From assembly GCF_016711335.1 (NCBI RefSeq), contig NZ_JADJTF010000001.1, forward strand, positions 186,001 through 250,000: a DNA stretch of 64,000 bases, read 5' to 3'. This document shows, in pieces, positions 1 to 8,169 of this stretch. The notes under the pieces were generated by a model that had not been told where the DNA came from, did not search any database, and worked only from the letters and a program-made list of their open reading frames with translations. The position numbers and the translations under genes were made by a program. The DNA comes from Thiofilum sp. Lineage in GTDB: Bacteria; Pseudomonadota; Gammaproteobacteria; Thiotrichales; Thiotrichaceae. Position 1 is the first letter of the stretch; each line of letters begins with the position of its first letter.

Positions 1-186
1 AGTCCAACCTTGTCTAGGTATTTTCAATACTTGAAAATTAGCCTCACTCCCCTGCCAACTTTCAGTAATTAGGCTAATATCCAAGGGGTGATACTGTTGC
101 AACCCTGTTAGCATCCGTTGGATAATGCGCTCGGCGCCACCGTCAGGGCGGTAGCTTTGGCGGATAATGGCAAGACTTTGTGTCAT
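1..186 (-). CDS. Glycosyltransferase family 4, N-terminal part (runs off the window)
   Basis: The reverse strand opens with ATG at 186 and stays open to base 1, giving 62 residues that begin MTQSLAIIRQSYRPDGGAER. The pattern of a short beta strand followed by a GGAER-type glycine loop is the acceptor-side N-terminus of GT-B fold family 4 glycosyltransferases (WaaG-like), which act on the cytoplasmic face of the inner membrane in LPS or capsule assembly. It is divergent from the family 9 glycosyltransferase at 350, so the 163-bp gap should hold both promoters. The catalytic C-terminal domain lies outside the window, so donor and acceptor cannot be inferred. Confidence 0.8.
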   Translation of the reverse strand, partial: MTQSLAIIRQSYRPDGGAERIIQRMLTGLQQYHPLDISLITESWQGSEANFQVLKIPRQGWT

Positions 187-349
187 AAAGGTATCAATAT
201 TATAAATATGTTAGGTAAAACAAAGCCTTTAAGCAGACTTTCTAGACTTATATTTTATATTGCTCAATGGACTATGTAAGTTGGTACAAATATATTTTTA
301 ATGCTCAACCAATAGCAAGATTCGATATAAAATCTCTTCATTAATTTCA

Positions 350-1402
350 ATGAGCTTACTGAGCATGATTCAGTCTTTAAACCGTATTCTAGTTATTCGC
401 CGTGATAATATAGGTGACTTAATTTGTACTACTCCACTGCTTAGTCAATTACGCGAGACTTATCCATCTGCTCAAGTAGATGTACTAGTGAATAGCTATA
501 ATTATGATGTCATTGCTTTAAACCCTGACGTAAATAATGTTTATGTTTATACTAAAGTAAAACATCGTGAGCACAATCAATCACTTTGGAGTGTAATTTG
601 GCAACGTTTCCAACTCATACGTGAGCTTAGATCTCAACATTATGATGCCATCATATTAGCAGGTGGATTTTCGAAACATGCTGAGAAATTAGCTAAGCAA
701 ATTAGATCACCGATGATTATCGGCATGCCACCTGTAGAGACTAAATCAAGCATTATTAATCACCCTACTCACGTACCACTAGCATTACATGAGGTAGAAC
801 AAACTAGCTGCCTGCTTATAGCATTGGGCATTGAACCTAGACCGCAATGCTTAACCTTATATTATGACCCTATACTCTACGATCAATATAAACAACGCTT
901 AACTAAACAATCTTGGTATAGTAGCCGCCCCGTCATAGGCTTACATATTAGTGCCCGCAAAGTAGATCAACGCTGGCCTGCTGAATATTTTGTAGAGCTA
1001 GTTCAACAATTATATACCCAGCACAACTACCAATTCTTACTATTTTGGTCACCCGGTGATGAAACTAATAAGCATCATCCAGGTGATGATCAAAAAGCTC
1101 AAGCCATTATCAACGCCCTCTCATCACAAATCCCCCTTTTGGCCTACACAACAAAAAAGTTGCGAGAACTAATTGCGGCTATGAATCTATGTGACGCTTT
1201 CATCTGTAGCGATGGGGGAGCAATGCATATAGCAGCAGGCTTAGGCAAACCTATAGTATGTTTTTTCGGCTCTAGTGATGCACAACGATGGCATCCTTGG
1301 GGAGTTCCACACAGAGTAATACAATCTGACAGCAGACAGGTGATAGATATTAACCCCATACAAGTCAGAGATGCTTTGGAGTTTTTAAATATAAAAGGTT
1401 AA
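350..1402 (+). CDS. Glycosyltransferase family 9 (heptosyltransferase-like)
   Basis: A 350-residue protein of normal length for the ADP-heptose:LPS heptosyltransferase family (RfaF/WaaC/WaaQ type, GT-B fold). The N-terminus has the family hallmark of a basic strand followed by DNIGDLICTTPLL. The C-terminal half has the nucleotide-sugar site, with CSDGGAMHIAAGLGKPIVCFFG near residues 285-308. It probably adds heptose or a related sugar to the LPS core in the cytoplasm. The start at 350 has no clear ribosome-binding site; a second in-frame ATG at 365 also fits. It stands alone, followed by a 360-bp gap before the polysaccharide operon. Family assignment is firm; substrate is unknown. Confidence 0.88.
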   Translation: MSLLSMIQSLNRILVIRRDNIGDLICTTPLLSQLRETYPSAQVDVLVNSYNYDVIALNPDVNNVYVYTKVKHREHNQSLWSVIWQRFQLIRELRSQHYDAIILAGGFSKHAEKLAKQIRSPMIIGMPPVETKSSIINHPTHVPLALHEVEQTSCLLIALGIEPRPQCLTLYYDPILYDQYKQRLTKQSWYSSRPVIGLHISARKVDQRWPAEYFVELVQQLYTQHNYQFLLFWSPGDETNKHHPGDDQKAQAIINALSSQIPLLAYTTKKLRELIAAMNLCDAFICSDGGAMHIAAGLGKPIVCFFGSSDAQRWHPWGVPHRVIQSDSRQVIDINPIQVRDALEFLNIKG

Positions 1403-1582
1403 AAATCATATAAAAAGATAATTTTTTTATATCCCCTTGCTATAGGCTTAACAATTGCAGACAATTACCCGCACTTTTACATGCTCTTTAATAGATACCC
1501 CCTATCCATAATCGATTTTTTAGACAAGAGGCGGCTTGCTACTCATGTAATGGATTTTGTTTATACTGCATTGGCACGGTAG

Positions 1583-1594
1583 GGCGGTAGCGTA
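1583..1594 (+). promoter_or_regulatory. ops element (RfaH recruitment site) in operon leader
   Basis: The 360-bp gene-free stretch 1403-1762 contains GGCGGTAGCGTA, matching the enterobacterial ops consensus GGCGGTAGNNT at every fixed position. It lies about 170 bp upstream of the first gene of a polysaccharide operon and on the same strand. In enterobacteria ops pauses RNA polymerase in the leader and recruits RfaH, which suppresses termination over long LPS, capsule and O-antigen operons. Nothing else recognisable is seen in this gap apart from AT-rich sequence that presumably holds the promoter. Confidence 0.75.
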
Positions 1595-1762
1595 TTCTCA
1601 AAAATACATAGCTTTTTGATGTTTTTATCATCACCTCGTAATCTAAGTACCTCAGCCTAAATTTTTTACATTTATATCATTTAAATTCAATGAGTTATGC
1701 TCATAAACACGTGAAAGCTTCAGCCTAGCTACTTATCTTATATTAAACCCTTTGAGCTAAAC

Positions 1763-3064
1763 ATGAAATCACTACATGACTCCATATTGGCCATTATTGG
1801 CTTAGGCTATGTTGGCCTTCCACTAGCAGTCGAATTTGGCAAAATCCTCCCCACCATCGGCTTTGACATCAATAAAGCACGTATAGAGGAACTCAAAGGG
1901 GGTAATGATCACACGCTAGAAACGACGCCCGAAGCAATACAAGCAGCTAAGCACCTACACTATACGACCCAATTAGATGATTTACGGGATGCAAATATCT
2001 TTATTGTCACCGTACCCACCCCGATTGATGAACATAAACGTCCTGATTTAATGCCTCTCATCAAAGCTAGCGAAAGTATAGGAAAGGTTATTAAAAGGGG
2101 TGATGTAGTCATTTATGAATCTACCGTATATCCGGGGGCTACCGAAGAAGATTGTATTCCTGTGATTGAGCGCGTATCAGGCTTGCAGTTTAACGTAGAT
2201 TTTTTCGCAGGCTACTCTCCCGAACGTATTAATCCCGGTGATAAAGTTAATACCTTAACTACTATTAAAAAAGTAACCTCCGGCTCTACTCCTGAGGTCG
2301 CCGCCTATGTTAACCAACTTTATCAACAGATTATTAAAGCAGGCACCCACTTAGCACCTAGCATTAAAGTCGCCGAAGCCGCTAAGATCATTGAAAATAC
2401 CCAACGTGATTTAAATATTTCATTAATGAATGAGTTGAGTATTATTTTCTCACGGATGGGCATAGATACAGTGAGTGTCTTAGAAGCTGCTGGAACCAAG
2501 TGGAACTTTTTACCCTTTCGCCCAGGTTTAGTTGGGGGCCATTGTATTGGTGTTGATCCTTATTACCTGACTGATAAAGCAGAAAAACTAGGCTATATTC
2601 CCCAAGTGATTCTTGCAGGTCGGCGTATTAATGACAATATGGGTCGCTATGTTGCACGTACTACGGTCAAAAAGATGATTCAAAATGGTGTAAATCCTAA
2701 CGGTGCACGAGTAGGCGTAATGGGGGTTACGTTCAAGGAAAATTGCCCTGATATACGTAACTCTAAAGTGATTGATATTATTCGCGAACTGGAAGACTTT
2801 GGCGTGGTTCCAGTAGTCACTGACCCTTGGGCTAATGCTGAAGAAGTAGCGGCTGAATATTCAGGGGTCAAGCTCACTCAACTTACCCCTCAAGCTCCTG
2901 TTGATGCCTTAATTGTTGCTGTAGCGCACCAAGAATTTACTAAACTGAAGCCACAAGAATTGCATGCATTGCTACGGGGTAGTAAACCGGTACTCACTGA
3001 CATCAAATCTCTATACGATCCTGCTGCTTTGCAGGCACTTCACATTACCGTATGGCGTCTATAA
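1763..3064 (+). CDS. wbpA: UDP-N-acetylglucosamine 6-dehydrogenase (WbpA/TviB type)
   Basis: A 433-residue NAD-dependent nucleotide-sugar dehydrogenase of the UDP-Glc/GDP-Man dehydrogenase family. The Rossmann motif GLGYVGLPLA is at residues 13-22, and the catalytic cysteine is C261 within GLVGGHCIGVDPYY. It is expected to oxidise C6 of UDP-GlcNAc twice to give UDP-GlcNAc-uronate. The next three genes match the WlbA-WlbB-WlbC steps that turn this product into UDP-2,3-diacetamido-2,3-dideoxy-glucuronate. WbpO-type activity on UDP-GalNAc is an alternative, but the context favours GlcNAc. It is the first gene after the ops leader and its stop overlaps the next start. Confidence 0.92.
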   Translation: MKSLHDSILAIIGLGYVGLPLAVEFGKILPTIGFDINKARIEELKGGNDHTLETTPEAIQAAKHLHYTTQLDDLRDANIFIVTVPTPIDEHKRPDLMPLIKASESIGKVIKRGDVVIYESTVYPGATEEDCIPVIERVSGLQFNVDFFAGYSPERINPGDKVNTLTTIKKVTSGSTPEVAAYVNQLYQQIIKAGTHLAPSIKVAEAAKIIENTQRDLNISLMNELSIIFSRMGIDTVSVLEAAGTKWNFLPFRPGLVGGHCIGVDPYYLTDKAEKLGYIPQVILAGRRINDNMGRYVARTTVKKMIQNGVNPNGARVGVMGVTFKENCPDIRNSKVIDIIRELEDFGVVPVVTDPWANAEEVAAEYSGVKLTQLTPQAPVDALIVAVAHQEFTKLKPQELHALLRGSKPVLTDIKSLYDPAALQALHITVWRL

Positions 3065-4119
3065 CTATGTTCCCTACCATTACTGACCGTAAAATCCGCA
3101 TAGCTGTTGTAGGTTGCGGGCGTATTGCCAAAAATCATTTTGGCTCTATTGAGCAGCATCAACAAGATCTGGAGCTAGTCGCTGTTTGTGATATTGATCC
3201 TACTCAATCAGCTCCTTATGCAGAGCGCTTCGATGTACCCGCGTACCTTCGTATGGAAGACATGTTACAGCGCCACCAACCTGATCTGGTGGCGTTATGT
3301 ACACCCAGTGGTCTACATCCCGACCAAGCTGTATTAGCTGCCAAATACGGTGTACATGTCATCACTGAAAAGCCGATGGCTACTCGTTGGTCTGATGGGG
3401 TACGCATGGTAAAAGCCTGTGATGAGGCAGGCGTTCGGTTATTTGTAGTCAAGCAGAACCGCCGCAATACCACCTTACAATTACTCAAACGCGCCACTGA
3501 GGAAAGACGTTTCGGCAAAATTCACATGGTGCATCTCAATGTATTTTGGACGCGTCCTCAATCCTACTATGACCAAGGTAATGGCTGGCGAGGTACATGG
3601 GAATTCGATGGCGGTGCATTCATGAATCAAGCTAGCCATTATGTTGATTTATTAGATTGGCTCATAGGTCCAGTAGATAAAGTTCAAGCCATGACCAGCA
3701 CCACCCGTGATATTGAGGTGGAAGATACGGGCGTATTAAACGTGCGCTGGCGCAATGGGGCCTTAGGTTCTATGGCAGTTACTATGCTGACTTATCCCAA
3801 AAACTTAGAAGGTTCAATCACGATCTTAGGTGATAAAGGCACAGTACGCATTGGTGGAGTTGCGGTTAACGACATTCAGCTATGGCAGTTTGACGAACCA
3901 CGTGATTATGATGCACACATTCAGAGTGCCAATTATGAAACCACTTCGGTGTATGGCTTTGGGCATCCGCTGTATTACAACAATATAGTAGAGGTAATGC
4001 GTGGTCATGCTGAACCTGAGACGGATGGGCGTGAAGGTCTAAAGTCGCTGGAACTATTGATTGCAGCTTATTTGTCGGCACGTGATGGTAAGACTATCTC
4101 TTTGCCATTGGAGTTTTAG
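3052..4119 (+). CDS. wlbA: UDP-GlcNAcA 3-dehydrogenase, Gfo/Idh/MocA family (WlbA/WbpB type)
   Basis: A 355-residue Gfo/Idh/MocA oxidoreductase with an N-terminal Rossmann motif (VVGCGRIAKNH, about residues 19-29), the EKPMA motif near residue 104 and a C-terminal alpha/beta domain ending in the typical LLIAAYLSARDGKTISLP. It should oxidise C3 of UDP-GlcNAc-uronate to the 3-keto sugar, the substrate of the aminotransferase WlbC. The gene order dehydrogenase, acetyltransferase, aminotransferase is that of Bordetella wlbABC. The start at 3052 overlaps wbpA by 13 bases; an ATG at 3067, just after the wbpA stop, is an equally good start. Confidence 0.9.
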   Translation: MASITMFPTITDRKIRIAVVGCGRIAKNHFGSIEQHQQDLELVAVCDIDPTQSAPYAERFDVPAYLRMEDMLQRHQPDLVALCTPSGLHPDQAVLAAKYGVHVITEKPMATRWSDGVRMVKACDEAGVRLFVVKQNRRNTTLQLLKRATEERRFGKIHMVHLNVFWTRPQSYYDQGNGWRGTWEFDGGAFMNQASHYVDLLDWLIGPVDKVQAMTSTTRDIEVEDTGVLNVRWRNGALGSMAVTMLTYPKNLEGSITILGDKGTVRIGGVAVNDIQLWQFDEPRDYDAHIQSANYETTSVYGFGHPLYYNNIVEVMRGHAEPETDGREGLKSLELLIAAYLSARDGKTISLPLEF

Positions 4120-4121
4120 GT

Positions 4122-4704
4122 GTGAATGACATTTTTATCCACCCCACTGCTATCGTTGATGAAGGTGCTCAAATTGGTTCCGGTAGTCGGGTTTGGCACT
4201 GGGCACATGTATGCGGAGGTGCTCGTATTGGTAATGGTGTATCCCTAGGGCAAAATGTCTTCGTTGGCAACAAGGTCGTGATCGGCAATCAATGCAAAGT
4301 GCAGAACAATGTCTCTGTGTATGACAATGTAATACTGGAAGATGGAGTGTTTTGCGGTACTTAGCATGGTATTTACCAATGTTTATAACCCACGGGCATT
4401 AGTGGAGCGTAAGGATGAATACCGCAATACCCTAGTCAAACGTGGTGCAACGTTAGGGGCTAACTGTACCATCGTTTGTGGTGTTACCATTGGAGAATTT
4501 GCCTTTATCGGTGCAGGTACTGTTGTTAACAAAGATGTACCTGCTTACGCGCTGATGGTGGGTGTACCTGCTAAGCACATTGGCTGGATGAGTGAATACG
4601 GCGAGAAACTGGATTTGCCCCTCTGTGGTGAAGCGATAGCTACCTGCCCCCACACGACCCAACAGTACCAGCTCTCTAATAAAGTATGTAAAAGAATCAG
4701 TTAA
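4122..4704 (+). pseudogene. wlbB: UDP-3-amino sugar N-acetyltransferase (WlbB/WbpD type), frameshifted
   Basis: This reads as a left-handed beta-helix (hexapeptide repeat) acetyltransferase that N-acetylates the 3-amino group in the diacetamido-uronate pathway. Residues 1-80 from the GTG at 4122 contain the hexapeptide ladder (IHPTAIVDEGAQIGSGSRVW and on) and end at an in-frame TAG at 4362-4364. The downstream frame continues exactly where the family should, with SMVFTNVYNPRA and the C-terminal GVPAKHIGWM. Removing one T at 4361/4362 joins the halves as DGVFCGT-SMVFTN and gives 193 residues, close to the family's usual length of about 190. One inserted base, a sequencing error or a recent inactivation explains it. 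All flanking steps are intact. Confidence 0.85.
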
Positions 4705-4706
4705 TT

Positions 4707-5807
4707 ATGACCCAACCTTTAATCCCTTTCATCGATCTTAAAGCTCAATACAAAGCTTTAGAGCAACAAATTAGACAGCGTATTGATGCCGTTTTAGAGC
4801 ACGGTCAATACATTCTGGGACCTGAAGTCAAAGAACTTGAAGATAAACTGGCTATTTATACGGGTTCTAAGCATTGTATTACCGTGGCTAGTGGTACTGA
4901 AGCGTTATTAATGAGTTTAATGGCGCTGGGTATTAGTGCTGGGGACGAGGTAATCACTACGCCATTTACCTTTGTAGCGACGGCCGAGGTGATTGTGTTG
5001 TTAGGCGCCAAACCAGTTTTTGTAGATATTGAGCCGGATACCTGCAATATTGCCGCCCATTTGATTGAAGCCAAAATCACCGAAAAAACCAAAGCGATCA
5101 TGCCAGTAAGTCTGTATGGTCAACCGGCGGACATGGATGAGATTAACGCCATTGCTGCTAAATATAATTTACCTGTGATTGAAGATGCCGCCCAAAGCTT
5201 TGGAGCCACTTATAAAGGTAAGAAAAGCTGTAACCTTTCCACCCTTGGCTGTACCAGCTTCTTCCCTAGTAAGCCGCTAGGTTGCTATGGAGATGGTGGA
5301 GCTATTTTCACCGATGATGATGGTTTAGCTCAAGCTTGTAGAGAAATCCGTGTGCATGGTCAAAGTCGGCGCTATTACCATACTCGTGTCGGCGTTGGTG
5401 GGCGCATGGATACCTTGCAATGTGCGATTGTGCTGGCAAAGCTAGAGCGCTTTGACTGGGAAGTAGAGCAACGCTTGCTTATTGGGCAACGGTATAACCA
5501 ACTAATGGATGATGCTGGCATTCAGCGAGTGCAGCAACGCGAGGATCGAACCAGTGTATTTGCACAATACACAATCATGGTTGAGAACCGTAGTGAGGTA
5601 GAGGCTCGACTTAAGGCGGCTGGTGTTCCAACAGCAGTACATTACCCTATTCCACTCAATGAGCAGCCCGCCTATCAGCATTTGTGTTGTGCGGATTGTA
5701 CGCCTATTGCGAAGGATAGAGCGCAGCATGTGATGAGTTTGCCGATGGATCCTTTACTTTCTTATAGCTCTCAACGTCAGCTTTTAGAATTAATTAACCA
5801 GAATTAA
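4707..5807 (+). CDS. wlbC: PLP-dependent sugar aminotransferase, DegT/DnrJ/EryC1 family (WlbC/WbpE type)
   Basis: A 366-residue aminotransferase of usual length. The family start PFIDLKAQYKAL is present, as are GTEALLMSLMALG for cofactor phosphate binding, EDAAQSFGA with the Asp that contacts the pyridine nitrogen (about D160), and the Schiff-base lysine K189 in FFPSKPLGCYGDGGA. It should transfer an amino group from glutamate to C3 of the 3-keto-uronate made by the wlbA product. It begins two bases after the broken acetyltransferase gene, so the pathway enzymes are co-transcribed. Its strong match to the family and complete motifs argue that the pathway was functional recently. Confidence 0.92.
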   Translation: MTQPLIPFIDLKAQYKALEQQIRQRIDAVLEHGQYILGPEVKELEDKLAIYTGSKHCITVASGTEALLMSLMALGISAGDEVITTPFTFVATAEVIVLLGAKPVFVDIEPDTCNIAAHLIEAKITEKTKAIMPVSLYGQPADMDEINAIAAKYNLPVIEDAAQSFGATYKGKKSCNLSTLGCTSFFPSKPLGCYGDGGAIFTDDDGLAQACREIRVHGQSRRYYHTRVGVGGRMDTLQCAIVLAKLERFDWEVEQRLLIGQRYNQLMDDAGIQRVQQREDRTSVFAQYTIMVENRSEVEARLKAAGVPTAVHYPIPLNEQPAYQHLCCADCTPIAKDRAQHVMSLPMDPLLSYSSQRQLLELINQN

Positions 5808-5844
5808 ATTGATTTAATATCTCCTATTTTAAAGCCTTATTAAA

Positions 5845-6837
5845 ATGTATAAACAGAAATCTATTGCTGTAGTAGTACCAGCTTATAATGAAGAAACTCA
5901 AATTGAATATGTCATAAATACAATGCCAACCTTTGTAGATATGATTATCATTGTAAATGACTGTAGCCGAGACAAAACCTCTGAAAAAGTAAAAAACCAT
6001 CCGCAATACGCTCATAGAAAAATTACTCTAATTGAACACGAAACTAATCAAGGTGTAGGCGGTGCTATTGCTACTGGTTATAAATTTGCAAGAGATAATA
6101 ATTACGATATTGCTGTAGTGATGGCAGGCGATGGGCAAATGAATCCACATGACCTACCTGCTATTCTTAACCCAATTGTAGAAAATTTAGCTGATTATAC
6201 TAAAGGCAATCGTCTTGTTACAGGTGAAGCCTTTAGCAAAATACCTAAAATCCGCTTTTTTGGTAATGCTGCCCTGTCATTAATAACTAAAATAGCATCA
6301 GGATATTGGCATATAGCAGACTCACAAACTGGGTATACTGCAATTAATCATGCTGCTTTAAAGGCTATTGATTGGGACAAGATGTACAAACGTTATGGTC
6401 AACCTAACGATCTGCTAGTTAAACTTAATGTTGCTAATATGCGAGTTATTGATGTTCCTATTGAGCCTGTTTATGATATTGGAGAAAAGTCTGGTATTAA
6501 AGTACGTAAAGTTATTTTTACTATTGGTAGTCTTCTAATTCGTTTATTTTTCTGGAGGCTTAAAGAAAAATATATTATTCGTAATTTTCATCCATTAGTA
6601 TTTTTCTATGCTTTTGGTTTTTTTGGTCTCACAATTAGTGCCATCTTTTTTATTCGACTTATACTATTATGGGTTTCCCAAGGAGCTATTCCAGAGATAA
6701 CTTTCCTCAGTTGGCTATTTTCGTTTACCATAGGCTCTAATTCTTTATTCTTTGCCATGTGGTTTGATTATGAAGAAAATAAACACCTTAACCCCCCACT
6801 AATGTATCGAGATATAAAACGTATAACTGAAACTTAA
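5845..6837 (+). CDS. Glycosyltransferase family 2 with C-terminal membrane helices
   Basis: A 330-residue protein with a GT-A domain in the first ~230 residues. It shows AVVVPAYNEETQIE at the N-terminus, the nucleotide-binding VNDCSRD and a metal site around MAGDGQMNP. Two hydrophobic segments follow, at about residues 250-275 and 285-310. This layout is that of polyprenyl-phosphate sugar transferases (dolichol-phosphate mannose synthase, GtrB, ArnC), which make an undecaprenyl-phosphate-linked sugar. Such a donor could feed the GT39-like enzyme encoded at 12,174. It lies 37 bp after wlbC and 4 bp before the flippase gene. Exact sugar unknown. Confidence 0.85.
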   Translation: MYKQKSIAVVVPAYNEETQIEYVINTMPTFVDMIIIVNDCSRDKTSEKVKNHPQYAHRKITLIEHETNQGVGGAIATGYKFARDNNYDIAVVMAGDGQMNPHDLPAILNPIVENLADYTKGNRLVTGEAFSKIPKIRFFGNAALSLITKIASGYWHIADSQTGYTAINHAALKAIDWDKMYKRYGQPNDLLVKLNVANMRVIDVPIEPVYDIGEKSGIKVRKVIFTIGSLLIRLFFWRLKEKYIIRNFHPLVFFYAFGFFGLTISAIFFIRLILLWVSQGAIPEITFLSWLFSFTIGSNSLFFAMWFDYEENKHLNPPLMYRDIKRITET

Positions 6838-6841
6838 TCTC

Positions 6842-8164
6842 ATGCAAATATTTTCCTTAATATATAAAAATCTAAAGCAATATAAATTATCGCAAGACAT
6901 TGCTTGGTCAATGGGCAGCTTTTTTATCCTAGCTATTTCTGGTATAGCCATTAATATAGTAATAACAGTTAACCGAGATGCAACTGAATTAGGTATATTT
7001 AATTTAGCTTATGCTATTTATATCGTGGCTAGCCAATTTGCAGTTTGGGGTATTCACTACTCAGTTTTACGATTTTCTGCTTTTTACAAAGAAGATCTAA
7101 TCAAAAGAAGCTCTATGCTAATTACAGCTTGCATACTAGCTTTTTGTTTAGGCTTAAGTATAGCCTTGATAGTGATACTTATAACTCCTATATTAGGGAC
7201 GCTATTTGATAGTTATGCAACGGGTTTAGCTATTTATTATGCCGCTTTAGGTTTAGTACTTTTTCCGCTAAATAAAGTTTTATTAGCATACTTAAATGGC
7301 TTAAGAGAGATGAGATACTTCTCACTCTTACAGGCTCTTCGTTACTCTATGATCATGCTAGTAGTGTCAATCATTGTAATATCTCCTCTAGCAATAGAAT
7401 TCTCAACCACCTCATTTTTAATCGCGGAAACAACTACAACAATAGCTGCCTTATTTATTATCTTTAATAAAAGATTAGTAGCAAAAGCGTTTATTACCTT
7501 AGGTTGGGTAAAACAGCATCTTGCATTTGGATCTAAAGGGCTTCTAAGTGGTATGTTTACTGAGATTAACTCGCGAGTTGATGTCATACTAATTGGTTTC
7601 TTTTTTAATGAGCATGCAACTGGTATCTATAGTTTTGCTGCTATGCTGGTAGATGGTCTCTATCATATTCTCGCCATGATCAGAATAAATTTTAACCCTA
7701 TTTTAGTATCTGCCACTCGTGATTGTAACTGGGAAAAAGCTCGCACACTTCGAGCTTATTCTAAAAAGTTTATTTTTCCTATCATATTGATTCTAGCTAT
7801 CTTGATAATAGGTGCTTATCTCTTTTTAGCTGTTTGGCTAATCCCCAATAAAAATCTATTAGAAGGATTACCATCATTATGTATTTTACTTCTAGGCGTA
7901 GTTGGAGTCTCGATATTTGTACCTTTCGATAATCTAATGATTGTATCAGGTCACCCCGGCTATCAAGCTCTTCAACAACTTGCTACTGTAGGTATAAATA
8001 TTTTAGCTGCAATTATGCTTCTGCCTTTGCTTGGTATAGAAGGCGCTGCATTAGGAACAGCCTTTAGTTATATAACGAATATAACTTTGTTATTGTTATT
8101 TGCTTATCGAATCTTAGGCTGGCAATTACTTACTAATCAAACCAATATACTAGCAGTGAGATAA
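6842..8164 (+). CDS. Polysaccharide flippase, MOP superfamily (Wzx-like)
   Basis: A 440-residue polytopic membrane protein with about 12-14 hydrophobic segments and short loops, typical of the polysaccharide-transport branch of the MOP (multidrug/oligosaccharidyl-lipid/polysaccharide) superfamily. It begins with an amphipathic N-terminus followed by SMGSFFILAISGIAINIVIT. It should flip undecaprenyl-diphosphate-linked repeat units to the periplasmic face. It is packed between the GT2 gene (4 bp) and the amidotransferase gene (5 bp). A second flippase-like gene occurs at 14,714, so each may serve a different glycan, or one may have a different cargo. Confidence 0.82.
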   Translation: MQIFSLIYKNLKQYKLSQDIAWSMGSFFILAISGIAINIVITVNRDATELGIFNLAYAIYIVASQFAVWGIHYSVLRFSAFYKEDLIKRSSMLITACILAFCLGLSIALIVILITPILGTLFDSYATGLAIYYAALGLVLFPLNKVLLAYLNGLREMRYFSLLQALRYSMIMLVVSIIVISPLAIEFSTTSFLIAETTTTIAALFIIFNKRLVAKAFITLGWVKQHLAFGSKGLLSGMFTEINSRVDVILIGFFFNEHATGIYSFAAMLVDGLYHILAMIRINFNPILVSATRDCNWEKARTLRAYSKKFIFPIILILAILIIGAYLFLAVWLIPNKNLLEGLPSLCILLLGVVGVSIFVPFDNLMIVSGHPGYQALQQLATVGINILAAIMLLPLLGIEGAALGTAFSYITNITLLLLFAYRILGWQLLTNQTNILAVR

Positions 8165-8169
8165 AAACC

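Noticed and set aside
147..157. A second ops-like sequence GGCGGTAGCTT upstream of the family 9 glycosyltransferase gene.
   Set aside because: It lies on the antisense strand of a coding region (the codons for SYRPDGG of the divergent glycosyltransferase) and is likely a by-product of that conserved protein motif; the one at 1583 is non-coding and better placed.
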